Source: Paracamarosporium sp. OC-R06-R3
Lineage: Eukaryota > Ascomycota > Dothideomycetes > Pleosporales > Didymosphaeriaceae
DNA length: 64,000 nucleotides
Assembly: GCA_019828545.1 (NCBI GenBank)
Contig: JACVRA010000175.1
Location: 186,001-250,000 of the forward strand
Direction: 5' to 3'
Below the pieces are notes generated by a model, which saw only the letters and a list, made by a program, of their open reading frames with translations, made no database searches and had not been told where the DNA came from. Made by a program: the position numbers and the translations under genes. Shown one piece after another: positions 45,001-57,200 of the stretch; within the stretch, counting starts at the first letter, position 1; every line of letters starts with the position of its first letter.

Positions 45001-45558
45001 GAGTTTCTAGTGAGTATCTAGACCACTGTCTTTTTTTATGAGGACGCTAACACGGCTTTGCAGAACGCCATTTCGTTCGCTATGAACGGCAACATTGCGC
45101 TTTCCATGGAGATTGGTTCAGCCTACGCTTTGCAGGTTCTTCTCTTGCAGATACCAGCACTTGTTTTGTATAGTGCGTTCCACAACCGCGGCTTCGATCC
45201 GGCGAAGGTCGTTGACCAAACTTTCTGTAAGTCGAGTCAGGTCGCTCGCTCCCATCGGATGCTAATTTGACCTGCAGCTTTGATCTTCCCGCAGTGGGAC
45301 ATGGTTACTGTCATTCTATGTGTCTTCCTTCTCTCGTACATGTACGGTGAGGGTAAAAGTAACTACTTCAAGGGTTCTATTCTCATTCTTTCCTACTTCG
45401 TGGTCATTGTCGGCTTCTTCTTGTCCGGCTTCAACGACTTCGACAGGATGGGCGTCGACCCCAACGACACGCTGGCCCTGGGTGCCCAGTATCAGTCGAT
45501 GAAGTTCACGACGTACGGAGGTGGACTTGGTGGCGGACGAGGCGGACAGGCTTTCTAG
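42001..45558 (+). CDS. Vacuolar monovalent cation/H+ antiporter, VNX1 type (CaCA superfamily)
   Basis: Exons 42001-42181, 42233-45009, 45064-45226 and 45278-45558 give 1133 residues. A long disordered Ser/Gln/Asp-rich N-terminus (about 1-240) precedes the block HPFGIRIWKPALYKKDRSVQ, which is diagnostic of fungal VNX1 proteins. About 12-13 membrane segments follow. The alpha-1-like repeat is SSMGVGATINAFFSTVVEVFLY and the alpha-2-like repeat is LVPNTTEFLNAISFAMNGN, split by the second intron. Acidic residues are retained at both. A hydrophilic loop of about 250 residues with a short GTGTGT run separates the halves. Yeast Vnx1 exchanges Na+ or K+ for H+ at the vacuole; a Ca2+ role cannot be excluded from sequence. 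Confidence 0.92.
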
Positions 45559-46814
45559 TCGGAGCGGCCTGTCAGCTTTGATTTCGAGTTTATTTTCGAG
45601 ATGCATTGCATTGGTCATAATAGATGGAGATGAGGATCAGCTTGCGATGGGGCCTGGTCGATGGTTATCTGCTTTTTTGTTTTTCGTTTTGTTTGGCATG
45701 TTTTGGGCGGGATGGATGGGTGGAAGGAATTACATTTAGCAGCGCATAGCACAGGCGTCTTGGAGTCTGACATGCTGGTTTTCAGTCTGTCGATCGAATA
45801 ATGATTACAAAAGTGACGAGCAGGTTGCTGCGGACGACGAATAAATTGATCATCACAGCAGGTGGTGTATGTGCATGTGTAGCGTGTTATTACCTTATTT
45901 AATGCAAATACCTCGCTCATGACCAACAGAGATCAGCTTCAACCTTCCTTATCCATCCACAGCGAACACTTTTGGACCTTTTTTCCCCTCAGTCACCAGA
46001 CTTGAAAGAATCACGATTTGCACATAGTAGACAGTACGTCATTATCCTATTTGGAAAGACAGTACATGGATGAGCCTCTGACAGACCTGTCAATGCCACT
46101 CGTGTCAGCGCGTCAACCATGTCTCGGCGGTTCGTGGATCCGAAACGCTTGTTTGAGGTTGGTGCAATTGGGCGGCAACGTGTGGACGAGGGCTCCGCCA
46201 CGGAAGTCGGACGTGAATTGTAAGCTCGATGTGGAATCGAACGAGTGCAACGGTCAGCCAGACTGGTCTGCCGTAGTCCATGTGCTCCATGTGGGCGGAC
46301 AAAGCATGGAAGAGCGCGGATGGGGTTGGACAGGCAGCGAATGGGATGGCGCGGAGAGCGACGAGGTCAGAGCACGGGGTTTCAGCGACGGCGCACAGCA
46401 GGCTTCGCTCAGCGAGCAAATGCAAATAGGCATGCAAGCGACGTTATGCCGTGGCGGAAGGATCGGTAGGGCAGGCTGTGTGGACGCATCATTCCCAGCG
46501 GCGATCGTTGCCGCGCCCGAGGCGCTGGTTATCTTTCCGGGGGCGCCCGCTGCCTTCGACGGAGACTGGCGACTGTGCATACCCGCCTGCTTCCTCTGCG
46601 TGCGTGCTTGCGTGATACAATACAGAGCTGGCGAAGGCGCATGTCGCCGAGAGAGCCAGAGCGTGACCGTCTTTGGTGCGAGTGAGTGAGTGTGAGCGAG
46701 CTGAAAGACGGACCGTACCCCGCGCGTTGGAGCCCGCCGTGGCATCGCATCGATCCGAGTCGACTCGACAGCACGACGTATGACAACCGACGCCTGGACG
46801 ACCGACGATCCAAC
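45559..46814. other. Intergenic, 1.26 kb
   Basis: 3' UTR of the antiporter gene and the promoter/5' leader of the RING gene. Overlapping antisense reading frames near 46250-47050 have no domain support. Confidence 0.5.
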
Positions 46815-48570
46815 ATGGCGTGGCGACGACTCGCATGCCTTGCTGCCCTCTTCGCCGCCGTGGTCCGCGGCGAGACCATGATTGCGCCTGCGAACTCGTC
46901 GACAGGCCTCGACTACGGCGGCACCATCGCCCTGCAGAACAGCAATGGCCAGAACATCACCACCTTGGTGCCTCTGACTGAAGATGCGACGTCCAAGAAT
47001 GTCAGTATATGCCGTCAGCCTGCCACAGTGCATTGTGTAGCTAACACGCAAGCAGCTCGACGGCGCCCTCTTCTACGCGACCAATATCAACGTTGCCAAC
47101 ATATCCGAGTCCGAAATCGCCTTCATAAGCTGCGACGAGAAAGACAATCCTGGCTACGCACAGGTCCTCTCACTTGTGTACAACACCGGGAAGGCGGCAG
47201 GTGCCATCTTATATAGCACAGACGCCGACTACTGCAACTACACGAGCAGCGACACTTCGCTGAACCAGTTCCTCATCTACTCCATGACCAGCAAGGACGC
47301 AGCGCAGAGCCAAAGCGATGCTCTCACCAAGCAGCAGCCCGGCGAGAAGTTCTTTGTTCGCATAACCCGCAGCGGGACGCAGAATTCCGGCAGCAACAAT
47401 GATCCGGGGTCGAGCAATACGACGCAACAGAACCCACTGGGGCCGAGCCCCTCGACCGCTGTGGCCATGATCATCCTATACAGCATCACCGGAGTCATCA
47501 CGGCGCTGTTCCTGATCATCATCATCACCGGCGCGGTGAGAGCACATCGGCACCCTGACCGCTACGGCCCGCGAGACGGCATAGGACGCCCACGGCAAAG
47601 CAGAGCTCGAGGCCTGGGCATGGCCATCCTGGACACCATCCCGATTGTCAAGTTCGGAGAAAGAGAGCAGCCCAAGCCCACCGATGTAGAAATGGGCTCT
47701 ACATCCGAGGCCCGCGACGTCAATGCTGCAGATGCGGAGACCACCACGACTCCAGCTGCAACGGAAGCACGGACTGACGCTCCAACGGACACACCCCGGG
47801 AACCTGCCGCAAATACCGCAGAAGGCCTTGATTCCGGCATTGCACCTGCGCAGCCTGTTGCTGGCGCTGCAGTCGCGCAGGCTAACGCATCTGCAGACGA
47901 AGGCCTCGGCTGCTCCATTTGTACCGACGACTTCGAAAAAGGCCAGGACATCCGCGTGCTCCCCTGCAACCACAAGTTCCACCCCGAATGCGTAGATCCG
48001 TGGCTCCTGAACGTCTCGGGCACGTGTCCGTTATGGTAAGTCAAGCCACTCCTTTCCTCCCCTCCCCCCTCTACCTACAAAAACAATGTCTAACACACAA
48101 ACAGCCGCGTGGACCTCCGCCCCACAACCTCACGCACCTCCACCTCCACCAACTCCCCTTCAGACCCAACTGACCCCAACACCCTCGCCCCACCCCTCCA
48201 ATCCGACGCCGAACATCCCTCTCGCCGCCACGCCACCCTCCGCGACTTGCTCGCTTTCCGCTCCCGCCCCAATGCCTCCGCAGATGAACGCATCTCCGCT
48301 CTGCGCCGCCTGCGCGAGCACCGGAGAAATGGGAGCGGCGAAGCTGTAGTTTCGAGCGCGAATGCTAGTTCGGACGATGTAGCGCAGGAGAGGCGGAGGA
48401 GTAGGAGGGTCAGCGTGAGGTTAAGTGGGCTGTTTAGTGGGCGGAGGACGGGCGAGGGGAGCGGTGCTCAGGGGCATGCGCCGGGGGAGGAGCTGCATGA
48501 GGAGAGGACGAGGGAAGAGGGGGAGACGAGGGATGCGGGGACGGCGTCAGGGGAGGATAGGAGGACGTAA
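46815..48570 (+). CDS. PA-TM-RING type E3 ubiquitin ligase
   Basis: Exons 46815-47000, 47056-48035 and 48105-48570 give 543 residues. Signal peptide at about 1-20, then a lumenal domain of about 170 residues with the layout of a protease-associated fold (ALFYATNINVANIS, AFISCDE, YNTGKAAGAILYS). One membrane helix lies at about 197-223 (AVAMIILYSITGVITALFLIIIITGAV). The cytosolic part has a Thr/Ala/Pro-rich linker and a RING-H2 with ligands C348, C351, C366, H368, H371, C374, C386 and C389. Such proteins (RNF13, Tul1-like) act in endosomal or vacuolar membranes. The second intron splits the codon for the last zinc ligand (TG/C). The C-terminal tail is basic then acidic. Confidence 0.88.
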
Positions 48571-49225
48571 ACTTCTCTCTCGTTCTCCTTCTTCTCCCTC
48601 TCCCTTTTCCTCTTCCTCTCCCTTTTCCTCATAAAATTTCTCAAAAGGACTCCCAAGGCTCGAGGTTCTCACGTTTTCCTTTCTCACTTTGCTCCACGAG
48701 GGTGCACGGCGTTTACGGGTCGCTCGGGGACATACCTTCCTTTCCTTTTCTTCCTTTCCTTTGGAGCGCATTTGCATATGCGGCGTTTTGGGCGGGCTGA
48801 TACGACATGATTGATGGCGGGTTTTACTTTTGCTTAGGTTTGGCTTCGGCTTTTTTTTTGACGAATTGCGTTGGATTGGGATGGAATAGGATGGGATGAG
48901 ATGAATGGAATGAAAGGGAAGGGCGGCGTATGTGCTCATGACGGGGAGGCGGGTATAGTGTATACTTTGTATGTACGTACGTATGATAGATGACTGGGTT
49001 GCTGAGGTCAGATGTGTGTGTACAAGCCTGTGTCGTGTTGATGTGCTTTGAATGGTGAAATGTAGTTGAAGAGAGGAAAAGGGGTAAATCGCTTCAGTTG
49101 CCTATCTATATATCTATCTATCCATGCTCAATGCGTCTGATAATACGCAGAGGAAAGCCACTCATGCTACGAACGTCCGAAGAACGCACCACGCCACGCT
49201 ATATACAAACTCACGCTCCCCCCAC
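48571..49225. other. Intergenic, 0.66 kb
   Basis: Convergent 3' flanks. It has a CT-rich run at 48575-48640 and an imperfect TATC microsatellite at 49102-49122. Confidence 0.6.
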
Positions 49226-50581
49226 CTACCTCAGCGGAATCCCCTTTTCCACGCCCTCGCCCCCCTCCACAGGCTTACTCTCCGGGCTCGCGGCCGGCGT
49301 GAGCAACGACGACGGCTCGCCATCCTTCTCCCCCTTCACCCTCCGATTGACAAAGCCCTCGTCGGGACTCGCCCACGAATGCCCAAACCACTCCCCTAGA
49401 ATCTCCTCCACCCCCTCGGCCAATATCTGCACCGCCTTCTTCCTGTTCCGCGACCACTCCCACGCGCGGTACCACCGCCCTGCCTGCACAGCCGTCTGCT
49501 CGCCGCCCTCCAGCCCATCGAGGATAGACCGCCACACGAGCATCGTCTTATCCAGCTCGTTCGCATGCGACACGCCGATTACATTAACGCCGAGCTTGGA
49601 GCCGCCGACCTCGGAATTACTCTCGTGCTTCCAGGGGAGACCGGACGCGGGGTCACCGCGGGACCCGCACAGCGCGCCCGCGGATATCCAGCTCTCGAGC
49701 GCCCAGCGGATCGCGATGACTTCGAGCTTCTCGCCGTGCGAGTCGCAGAAGGACGATGCTGCGTGCACGGCGGTGCGCAGCGCGCGGGGGGCGGGGTGCC
49801 AGTCGCCCAGGCCGCCGACGGGGACGCCCTCGCGCCGGAGGAGTCCCATGCCTAGACACGACGCGTTGGTCACGACGTCTACGCGGGCGGCGGCGAAGCG
49901 TGGGATCCCTCGTGGCCCGCCGAGCGTCTGGTTCTGCAGGTTGAAGTGTGCGTAGGACTGGACGCAGTCTAGGGGTTCTCCTGTCTTCTCGAGTATCATT
50001 TCTGCGGTTGATCCGAGCACGTCGAGGGGATACCCGCAGATACCGACGTATCTGATTTTTCCCTCGTCGCGGAGCGCCCTTAGTTCGGTGATGGCTTCTA
50101 GGACCTCTGCTGCAGACACGAACTCGATGTCGTGGCAGTACACCAGGTCGAGGTAGTCGGTATGCAGGTGTTCCAAGCTCCGCTGGACGCTCTGCCGGAC
50201 CCACGCCGCAGAGTAGTCGAACTCGTCGCCCTTTATGCGGCCGACCTTCGTCAGCACCATGTACGAGGCGCGGGGGAACGTCTCGCGGACGAAGGGGGTG
50301 GCGAGCGCGTCGCCGAGGAGTTGTTCTGAGGGGCCATAGTACGGCGATGTGTCGAAGGCGCGGATGCCGTGGGTGAGGGCGGATGTCACGAGGCCGACGG
50401 TGTCGAGCGCGAAGGGGTCGTCGTTGAACTGGACGTTGAAGGTTGCGGTGCCGAAGATGAGGGGGGGAAGGATGGAGGAGAGCGGCGTGCGGTTGCCGGG
50501 CGTCGAGGTGTAGGGTATTGGTTTTTGGCGCGAGGGGAAGGTGGTTGTGGAGGAGGGCTGCTCCGTGGGTGTGGACGCCAT
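49226..50581 (-). CDS. ara2: NAD-dependent D-arabinose 1-dehydrogenase, Ara2-like (aldo-keto reductase)
   Basis: Intronless, 451 residues. In yeast, Ara2 oxidises D-arabinose toward D-erythroascorbic acid. The aldo-keto reductase tetrad is complete: Asp77 and Tyr82 in FDTSPYYGPSE, Lys112 in MVLTKVGR and His150 in LVYCHDIEF. PPLIFGTATFN near the N-terminus, the DALATPFVRETFPR segment and IRYVGICGYPLDVL match the Ara2/L-galactose dehydrogenase branch. The C-terminal extension after about 420 (Ser/Pro/Glu-rich) looks lineage-specific. Confidence 0.9.
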   Translation of the reverse strand: MASTPTEQPSSTTTFPSRQKPIPYTSTPGNRTPLSSILPPLIFGTATFNVQFNDDPFALDTVGLVTSALTHGIRAFDTSPYYGPSEQLLGDALATPFVRETFPRASYMVLTKVGRIKGDEFDYSAAWVRQSVQRSLEHLHTDYLDLVYCHDIEFVSAAEVLEAITELRALRDEGKIRYVGICGYPLDVLGSTAEMILEKTGEPLDCVQSYAHFNLQNQTLGGPRGIPRFAAARVDVVTNASCLGMGLLRREGVPVGGLGDWHPAPRALRTAVHAASSFCDSHGEKLEVIAIRWALESWISAGALCGSRGDPASGLPWKHESNSEVGGSKLGVNVIGVSHANELDKTMLVWRSILDGLEGGEQTAVQAGRWYRAWEWSRNRKKAVQILAEGVEEILGEWFGHSWASPDEGFVNRRVKGEKDGEPSSLLTPAASPESKPVEGGEGVEKGIPLR

Positions 50582-51374
50582 GGCTGGTTTGGTGGTGTTC
50601 TTCCTTGTGGAAGAAGGGTTGGTCGGGAGGGAGAGGAGGGGTATCGTCGAGTGAGTGATTGTTTGATAGCGGGGCAGTCAGTTCGTCCGTTGTTTGTTGG
50701 AGCAAAGGGAAACCCGGCTGCCCTATTCCTTGGACCGTCTCAGTGAGTAGAGCAGTAAAAAGAAAGGCCCGCGGTCGGCGGCGCAGCGCGATAGTTATTC
50801 CGGCGGGTGCATTGCGGTTCCAGGGTCTGCGGGCGTCGCGGAGCCAAAGTTTCGGTGGGCCATCCGCCTAGCTCCCACGCTGGTGCATCTCGTCGCGGGC
50901 CCCGATGCCAATCCCTGATGCACTAAAAATGACGCCATGCATTCTGGAAGCGCCGTGTCAGACGTGATTAGTTTGGGAGGACGAGCTGCCGGAAACGGAG
51001 CGGTGGTGAAGAGCAGGTCTTGGCGGTGGGTCTATCATTGCTCGTGAGGGACTGACTCTGCGTGCGGTTTAGTGGGTCTATGAATCTGATAAGATCGGTT
51101 TTCGTACAACGGCTTGGAGATCGTGCTTATGCGGGGTGCAACAGGTTGAATGATTCTATCTTGGGATTATGAACATGAGCTGGGTAGAGTATCTCAGTGT
51201 ACCTCCCAGTCTATCTTTAGTTGTGTGCCTTGCTTCGCGCCGGACGATGCCTTTACGCGTCCCCTCTAGTGCGACCGTGAACCCACTGGCATACACGGAG
51301 CATGTAAGGCGCTATGGACATCCTCTTCCTCCGACTACACCTTTTGGCGTGTCGATCTCAAACAAGATCCACGT
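50582..51374. other. Intergenic, 0.8 kb
   Basis: Upstream region of the Ara2-like gene and 3' flank of the Zn2Cys6 gene. Nothing else seen. Confidence 0.6.
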
Positions 51375-53671
51375 CTACGTCGACGTTGGCACATCATACC
51401 AGGACCCCAAGCTCCCAGCTTTAGCTTGCTCTTCCATCCACTTCACCCTGAGACCCGTTTCGACTTTCGAGAACATTGCCATGCACACGTCGCGCGCCCG
51501 CAGCAGCTCCAGATCTTGGCTCTTCTCAGCAAGGGTTCGAAGAGTCTGCAAGATGCGGGAGTATTCGCGCATTGTGTTGGTGTTGAGTGAAGGGGAGGGA
51601 TTGCGCAGATGGTGTGATAGGACGGTTGTGAAGGCTGCGATGACGGGGAGCTTGATCATCCTGTTGTGAAGTTAGTATATCATGACAGGCTGATGTACTG
51701 GCTCTTTGTAGATTATGATATCCTAGGATACAATACGATGTTCGCATTTGGTGTAGGTCCGTAGCAGTCCTGTGCACGGGAAAAGACTTACCAGCAGACA
51801 CCAATATCACCATGGGGTATCAACGTGAGATGCGTAAGCAGACGTTCTGCATCTTCATACGCGCTATGCTCTTTCTGCGCTGCTATGAGAGCGAGCACAT
51901 CTGCCGAGAAGGGGTTGACGAGGGGATTCTTGCCCAGGGACAAGAAAGCGTGGATGCGGAACACGGTTGCAAAGTACGACGCTTCTGAGGCGAGTACATG
52001 TATGAGATCAGAGCGGTAGAGGAGCTGCATCAGCTGCTCTGGTTTGAAGCGGAAGAGCTCGTTGTCTCGCCAGGCTTGGAGGCGTGAAAGTACAGATTGA
52101 GCATTTTGTTCTAGTTTGGGTCCGCGAGCGCTGACGGATAGCACCTTGTCGATGGCATCGGACTGGATGAGAGCGAGACGGATACGCAAAGCGAATAGGT
52201 TGACCTTGAACCCTCCTTCAGCTGCGGCTACAGAGCCTAGAGAGTCTGGTGGGTTCTCCTCTGGGAAAGGAGCCCGGATGTCTTCTTTGCGATGCGTCGT
52301 CGGCGCATTAGAGTACATGGACTCGATTGTGTCCAGCACAAAAGCACACCAGAATACGCGCCTCTGTTGCTCGACATCAACGTCCTGCTTGGACCCAGCC
52401 TCATCATCCCCATTCTCGTACGCAAGAAATTGTGCTATTCGAAGAGCAGTCGATACAAAGATGCCACTCGGCTGCGCATGAGACGAGCTCCGGATGAGCA
52501 TGGCTAGCCCGAGTAAGCACTGCACAAGACCTAGCGTTGGCGGCGCAATTAATAGGCCGGAAACAGTGGGTAGGATCTTGCAGAGGTAGTAGTCTGCTAG
52601 CTCGTTGTCCATGGGCGTCGCAACGTTGCTCTGTGCTCGCGCTCGATGCGCAATACCCAGCACAACGTATGCACTCGCCCATGCCAGCGCAGTCCCATCC
52701 GAGAACCCTTCGTAGCATATGCGAATATGCTCAGCGATCTCGTGGGGTCGGTAGAGCGCAAACACCGTGTTAAAGTCAACCAGGAACTCTGCGAGCAGCG
52801 ACGCTCCGAGCTCAGGCTCAGGAAGGCTCTTTTGGCACATGGTTGAAGGCGAGACGACCGAATCGTCGATGCTAAGGTCTTCCAGGCTAGCTGGCGGCTG
52901 GTACGAGGGATCTTGAAGCAGCGCTGCGTCTTCTTCGAAATCTGCAGAAGGTTCGAAGTTGTCCAAGGCTGGGAGGACAGATTCTTCGGACGTCTCATTG
53001 CTGACGGCGGAGTCCCCTGCTCCAGATATCGAACAAGCTGCTCCAGTCATTTGATACGACCCTTGGTAGGTTGAGGGATCCACGTTTGGAGAAGCTTGGA
53101 TTGGATACTGGTCGACCTGCGTGCGCAGGTTGTCTACCCATGCTGATAGGGACATGGAGTCGGTTGGGTCATGCGGTGGCAGAGGCAGTAGGGGCTGGTT
53201 TTCAATACGGGGTTGCGCCTCGCTCCGCTCTTTGAGCAGGTTCTCCAGGTTCTGGATGCGGCGTTCATATTCCGCGACGCGTTCTCTGGCACATGTTAGT
53301 CCAATACTAAAACCTACGATGAACAACTTCAAATGTCGTATAGAACAACAGAAAGCAAGTGGCTATTCAGTCCAGCACTTGTTAAGACGTGTGATGAAAT
53401 ATGAACACCAATACAAACGTACTTCCTCTGCGGCTTCGTCCTCTGCTTCCTCACATACGTAGTCATACAGTCCTCCTTCAACTGTGTACAATACGTACAC
53501 TTGCTCGCACCCTCATCCCACAAACACCGTCTCTTCCTCTTCCGACACGAATCGCACGCCTGTAGTAAATGAGTCAGCCAGTCCACATCCCAGGTAACGC
53601 CACGAAATCACTAGCATACATACCCGCACAGTAGTAGCAGAACCCCGCTTTTGAACGCCTGATGAAGACAT
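51375..53671 (-). CDS. Zn2Cys6 fungal transcription factor
   Basis: Exons 53624-53671, 53423-53559, 51792-53285 and 51375-51660 give about 654 residues. The zinc cluster is near residues 17-50: ACDSCRKRKRRCLWDE then SKCTYCTQLKEDC, six cysteines, with a typical intron right before it. A linker rich in basic residues (KQRTKPQRK) and a short coiled coil (ERVAEYERRIQNLENLLKE) follow, as in homodimeric members. The middle-homology (fungal_trans) region starts near 195 with LLAEFLVDFNTVFALYRP and includes EQQRRVFWCAFVLDTIESMYS. The target pathway is unknown. Its neighbours do not form an obvious cluster it would control. Confidence 0.92.
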
Positions 53672-54231
53672 TGCTTTCCTGCTCTCTTCTAGTAACTTTT
53701 TTTTCTTTCAAAGACAAAAGTGGAGTTCACAATGCTTAGGGAAGCAGATACTACGAAGCAGAAGCTGAAGACGCATGCTTGCAGGGCGGTTTGGTGTGGT
53801 CGTAGGGCTGACGCTTAGTAATTGGCGGCCCAGAGGCTTACAACTCGTACATTGGCTGGGCTGGGCCCATGCAGATAAACCCACACTCTCGCATGATCCT
53901 TGGCGCTTAATCATCAGCAGATCAGCGGTGCTTGTTCGCGGGCTGGGGTGACGTCCTGTTATCATTATTACCGGCGAAGAATATTGGAACGAAGATGGAG
54001 CCCATGTCCTTAGACGGTGGTGATACTTCAAGGTTGTTTCTGCACCCTGGGCTCCACCCTCAGCCGGTCCGGGTTCTGAATACGAGTTGGGAAGAACGGA
54101 ATGCGCCATGTAGCAAAGAGAAAATGATCGAGCTCTAAAACTCATCAATGTCATTTTGAATGTTCTATAATTCATCTTACGTCGCCCATTACTTCAACAA
54201 CAAACAGCGGCACCTTCCATGTACCAGCGCT
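53672..54231. other. Intergenic, 0.56 kb
   Basis: Upstream region of the Zn2Cys6 gene and 3' flank of the patatin gene (both minus strand). A 155-codon frame on the minus strand has no domain support. Confidence 0.55.
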
Positions 54232-57200
54232 TCACCACTTCTTGTTTGGCTTGGCTGACGGGACTCCATGCTTCCTCCACTCATGCTTCTTCCGCGCGTC
54301 CGATCTTTTGAACGCCATTCCACACTGTGCACAGCTAAGTTCAGAAGAGTTTTTAGAAACGTGCGCTTCGTTACCGGGATGGCAAGATTTGATATGACGC
54401 TTCAGGTTGCCCTTTTGATAAATCCCCGAAAATTCTGTGAAACAGAGCTCGCACCGTGAGGAAGACGGCCCGGATAGCCGTTGTGAACTGGAAGAGGGAT
54501 GTTCTGAGAGTAGAGGTGTGGATCCAGACGGTGAAAAGTGCGGAGCTGGTGTGAAGTTCCGGTCGGGTCCAAGTGGTTCCACAGGAAGATGGCACTGCAG
54601 ATCGGATGTAAAGGCACCCCAGTCGAACCCGGGTTCGGTATTGGGGTTGGTGGCGGTAGTATCGACGAATAAGAACGGTGGCACCGGCGTTGTGACTGGG
54701 TGTACGTTTGAGAAGCTTTGCGCTGGGCGTAGAACCTCAACAGGAGGGTTCGCTGGAAGATGGGCTTGTGGGTCTGGATCAAAGACCGTTTGGACTGTTC
54801 CTGGTACGTTGTGCTGGTATCTTTGGTATATTGGGGTAGACGATGGATAGTTTGGTGTCTGCGGTTCATGAAGGACGGAGAACTTGAGTTGCTCTACAAC
54901 CGGTGACGAATTACGCCATACTTCACGAAAAGGCGTTTCTGTTGCTCGATCTGGGGTGTATCTGGACTCGTGATGGTTCATGCTGACTCCTGTAGAAGTA
55001 GGGGATAGCGGGAGTGATGTTGAACCGGAGACGTCTTGCTGTGGCGCCATCTGCTCATATGGAGGTGTCGGTGAGCTGTGCGGATATACCGTTCCTGCCA
55101 AACTCTGCGCCATGATGTACGTATTTGTCTGAGGATCAATCTCATCCAACATGTCCAAGGAGAAAGACTGTCCAATCTCGTTGCGGATCAGACGAGGTCT
55201 TAGCTCTGAAGGTAGCTTGTTCAGGAACATCTTGAAATGCGCTCGGTTCGAGCAGCCAAAACGGGCCCCAGCGTCTATCAAAAGGCGCATGGTGTCTTCG
55301 TGTCCTTCAATGACAGCCCTCAGTAACGGCGAATAGCCACGTTCGCCACTCGGTTCGTCGAGAATGGATTGTGGATAGATATGAGCAATGCTCTGTACGA
55401 GTAGCCTGACCATGAACGACCAACCGCGTCCCGCTGCGAAGCCTAAAGGACTGAGTATCGGCCATTCATCCCCTTGCGATGGTATGTGTCGCTTTTCGAC
55501 TTGCTGAAGAAAGTTACCCCAGTAGCCGGCACGTCTGCTGTTGTGTTGAAGCAAGCGAAGCAAGTTGTTCCTCGTTTCGGAATCGATATCTCTACGCTGT
55601 TCGGCACTCCTCCAATGGAAATCAAGCATTCGTGCGCAGTGATTCAATAGTGGGAACTCTCGTTGTCTAGTCTCAATATCTGTAGCGTATCCGGCGTTGA
55701 GGGGTTCCTGTATAAGATACTCGACACAATGAGAAAAGACCACTGATGAAGCATCACAACCCGGGTTGATGTTACGGTAAGCACTGTTATTATGGAGCTC
55801 TCGGGAACGCACGAAAAAGTCCCGAGTGGGTTCAGTGACAGAAATCGTCTGGTTGGATCGATCGTATATTAAAAGTTCCTCGCAAGCATCCAGAGCATGC
55901 TTGGTGTTGTCGATATCGTTTCTGGTTAGTTCTGTGGCATTTGATGAAGGTATTTTTTGTAAAAGCACAGCGCTGTGCAACTCGCGGACGGAAATGCTTT
56001 GTGATTGCCTTGGTACTCTAGATGCTTGCTCGGGCAGAAGTGGTTGTGCGATCATCCACTGGAGAATGCCTCGAATTTGGAACTGTTGTTCTCTAGGACG
56101 CCTGGTCAGCTGTTCAAGTTGAACCATGAGGTCACGATCACCACGAGCTATCTCAGAACGTTAGCTACTGAGGGTAGTATTGTGAAACTATACGGGAAGT
56201 CTCCTAGCGAATGGATCAGGCTACTTACTGTCTCTTCCAGCTATCCTGTTAGCGCAAAGCTGTTTCCGCTCTAGTAACATCGATGATGATAGATATCGCC
56301 GTGTGGCAGCGGCGATTTGTCCACGTTTATCAGCATGCTCTAGTCCAACGTTCTCCAAACCGCGATCTACGTTGAAACGAAAATATCGGTGCTCATTGTA
56401 TAAAGCCAATGCTCGAGAAAGGAACCTCTCTGCTGTAGCTTCAGTGTCGACGGTCAAGTGTTTCAATGTCTCCACGATGCCGACGAAGCTGGTTTTGAAG
56501 GGCTCAAGGAATCGAGCACCTGTTCCAATGGACACTATGCATTCGACCTGATCTTCGAGTGGCGAGCCCCATTCGAGCTCTGCCTGTTGCCACAGGTAAT
56601 CTATGGGATTATTTGCACCTGTTGCGCCATCGACAAAGGTCTCACCGATAGGACCGATCGTGATAGGATCGAAAAACGATGTAGCTGCTGAAGTAGCGCG
56701 GCAAGCTTCCCAGATTTTGACGTTGTCCAAAAGATCAGCGTGTCCATGTCGTGTTCGATAGCTCGTCAAACACAGAATCGTGTTGGTTTCCTTACTCGTT
56801 GCGCAGACGAACCTGATTGCCACATTAACTCCAACCTTGCAAAGATTATTCTGCCTCACACTTTGCAGGCTCCGCCAGATTCATCTTTTAAAAGTGCTTC
56901 TTCCGATTCCTTTTCGCGGATGACAGTTTTGACAGCTCGCTCGAGCTTTCCTGAGTCAAATCTTGCAGTTATCTTCGCTCGAGGCCAGTTGAAGGGCTTT
57001 TTCTGAAAAACTTCATCTGAGAGCTTCAAGTACGCTTCAATACTCTCGTCGATGCCCATGGGGAGTCGTCCCAACATAATCGCGATGAGCCTAACCCGTC
57101 AGCTTGCATGTCTCATCAAGGCCATGAACATACCCTCCAGTGCTGGTTCCACCGATCATATGGAAGTAATTGCATGGTTTTGGTGGCGACACAGGGTTTA

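Noticed and set aside
46254..47051. 265-codon minus-strand frame
   Set aside because: Antisense to the first exon and upstream leader of the RING gene; no domain.
49653..50705. 350-codon alternative frame
   Set aside because: Overlaps the Ara2-like gene in another frame; rich in Arg/Pro/His and lacks motifs.
53708..54175. 155-codon minus-strand frame
   Set aside because: Located between two minus-strand genes but without a recognisable domain, splice structure or codon signal.
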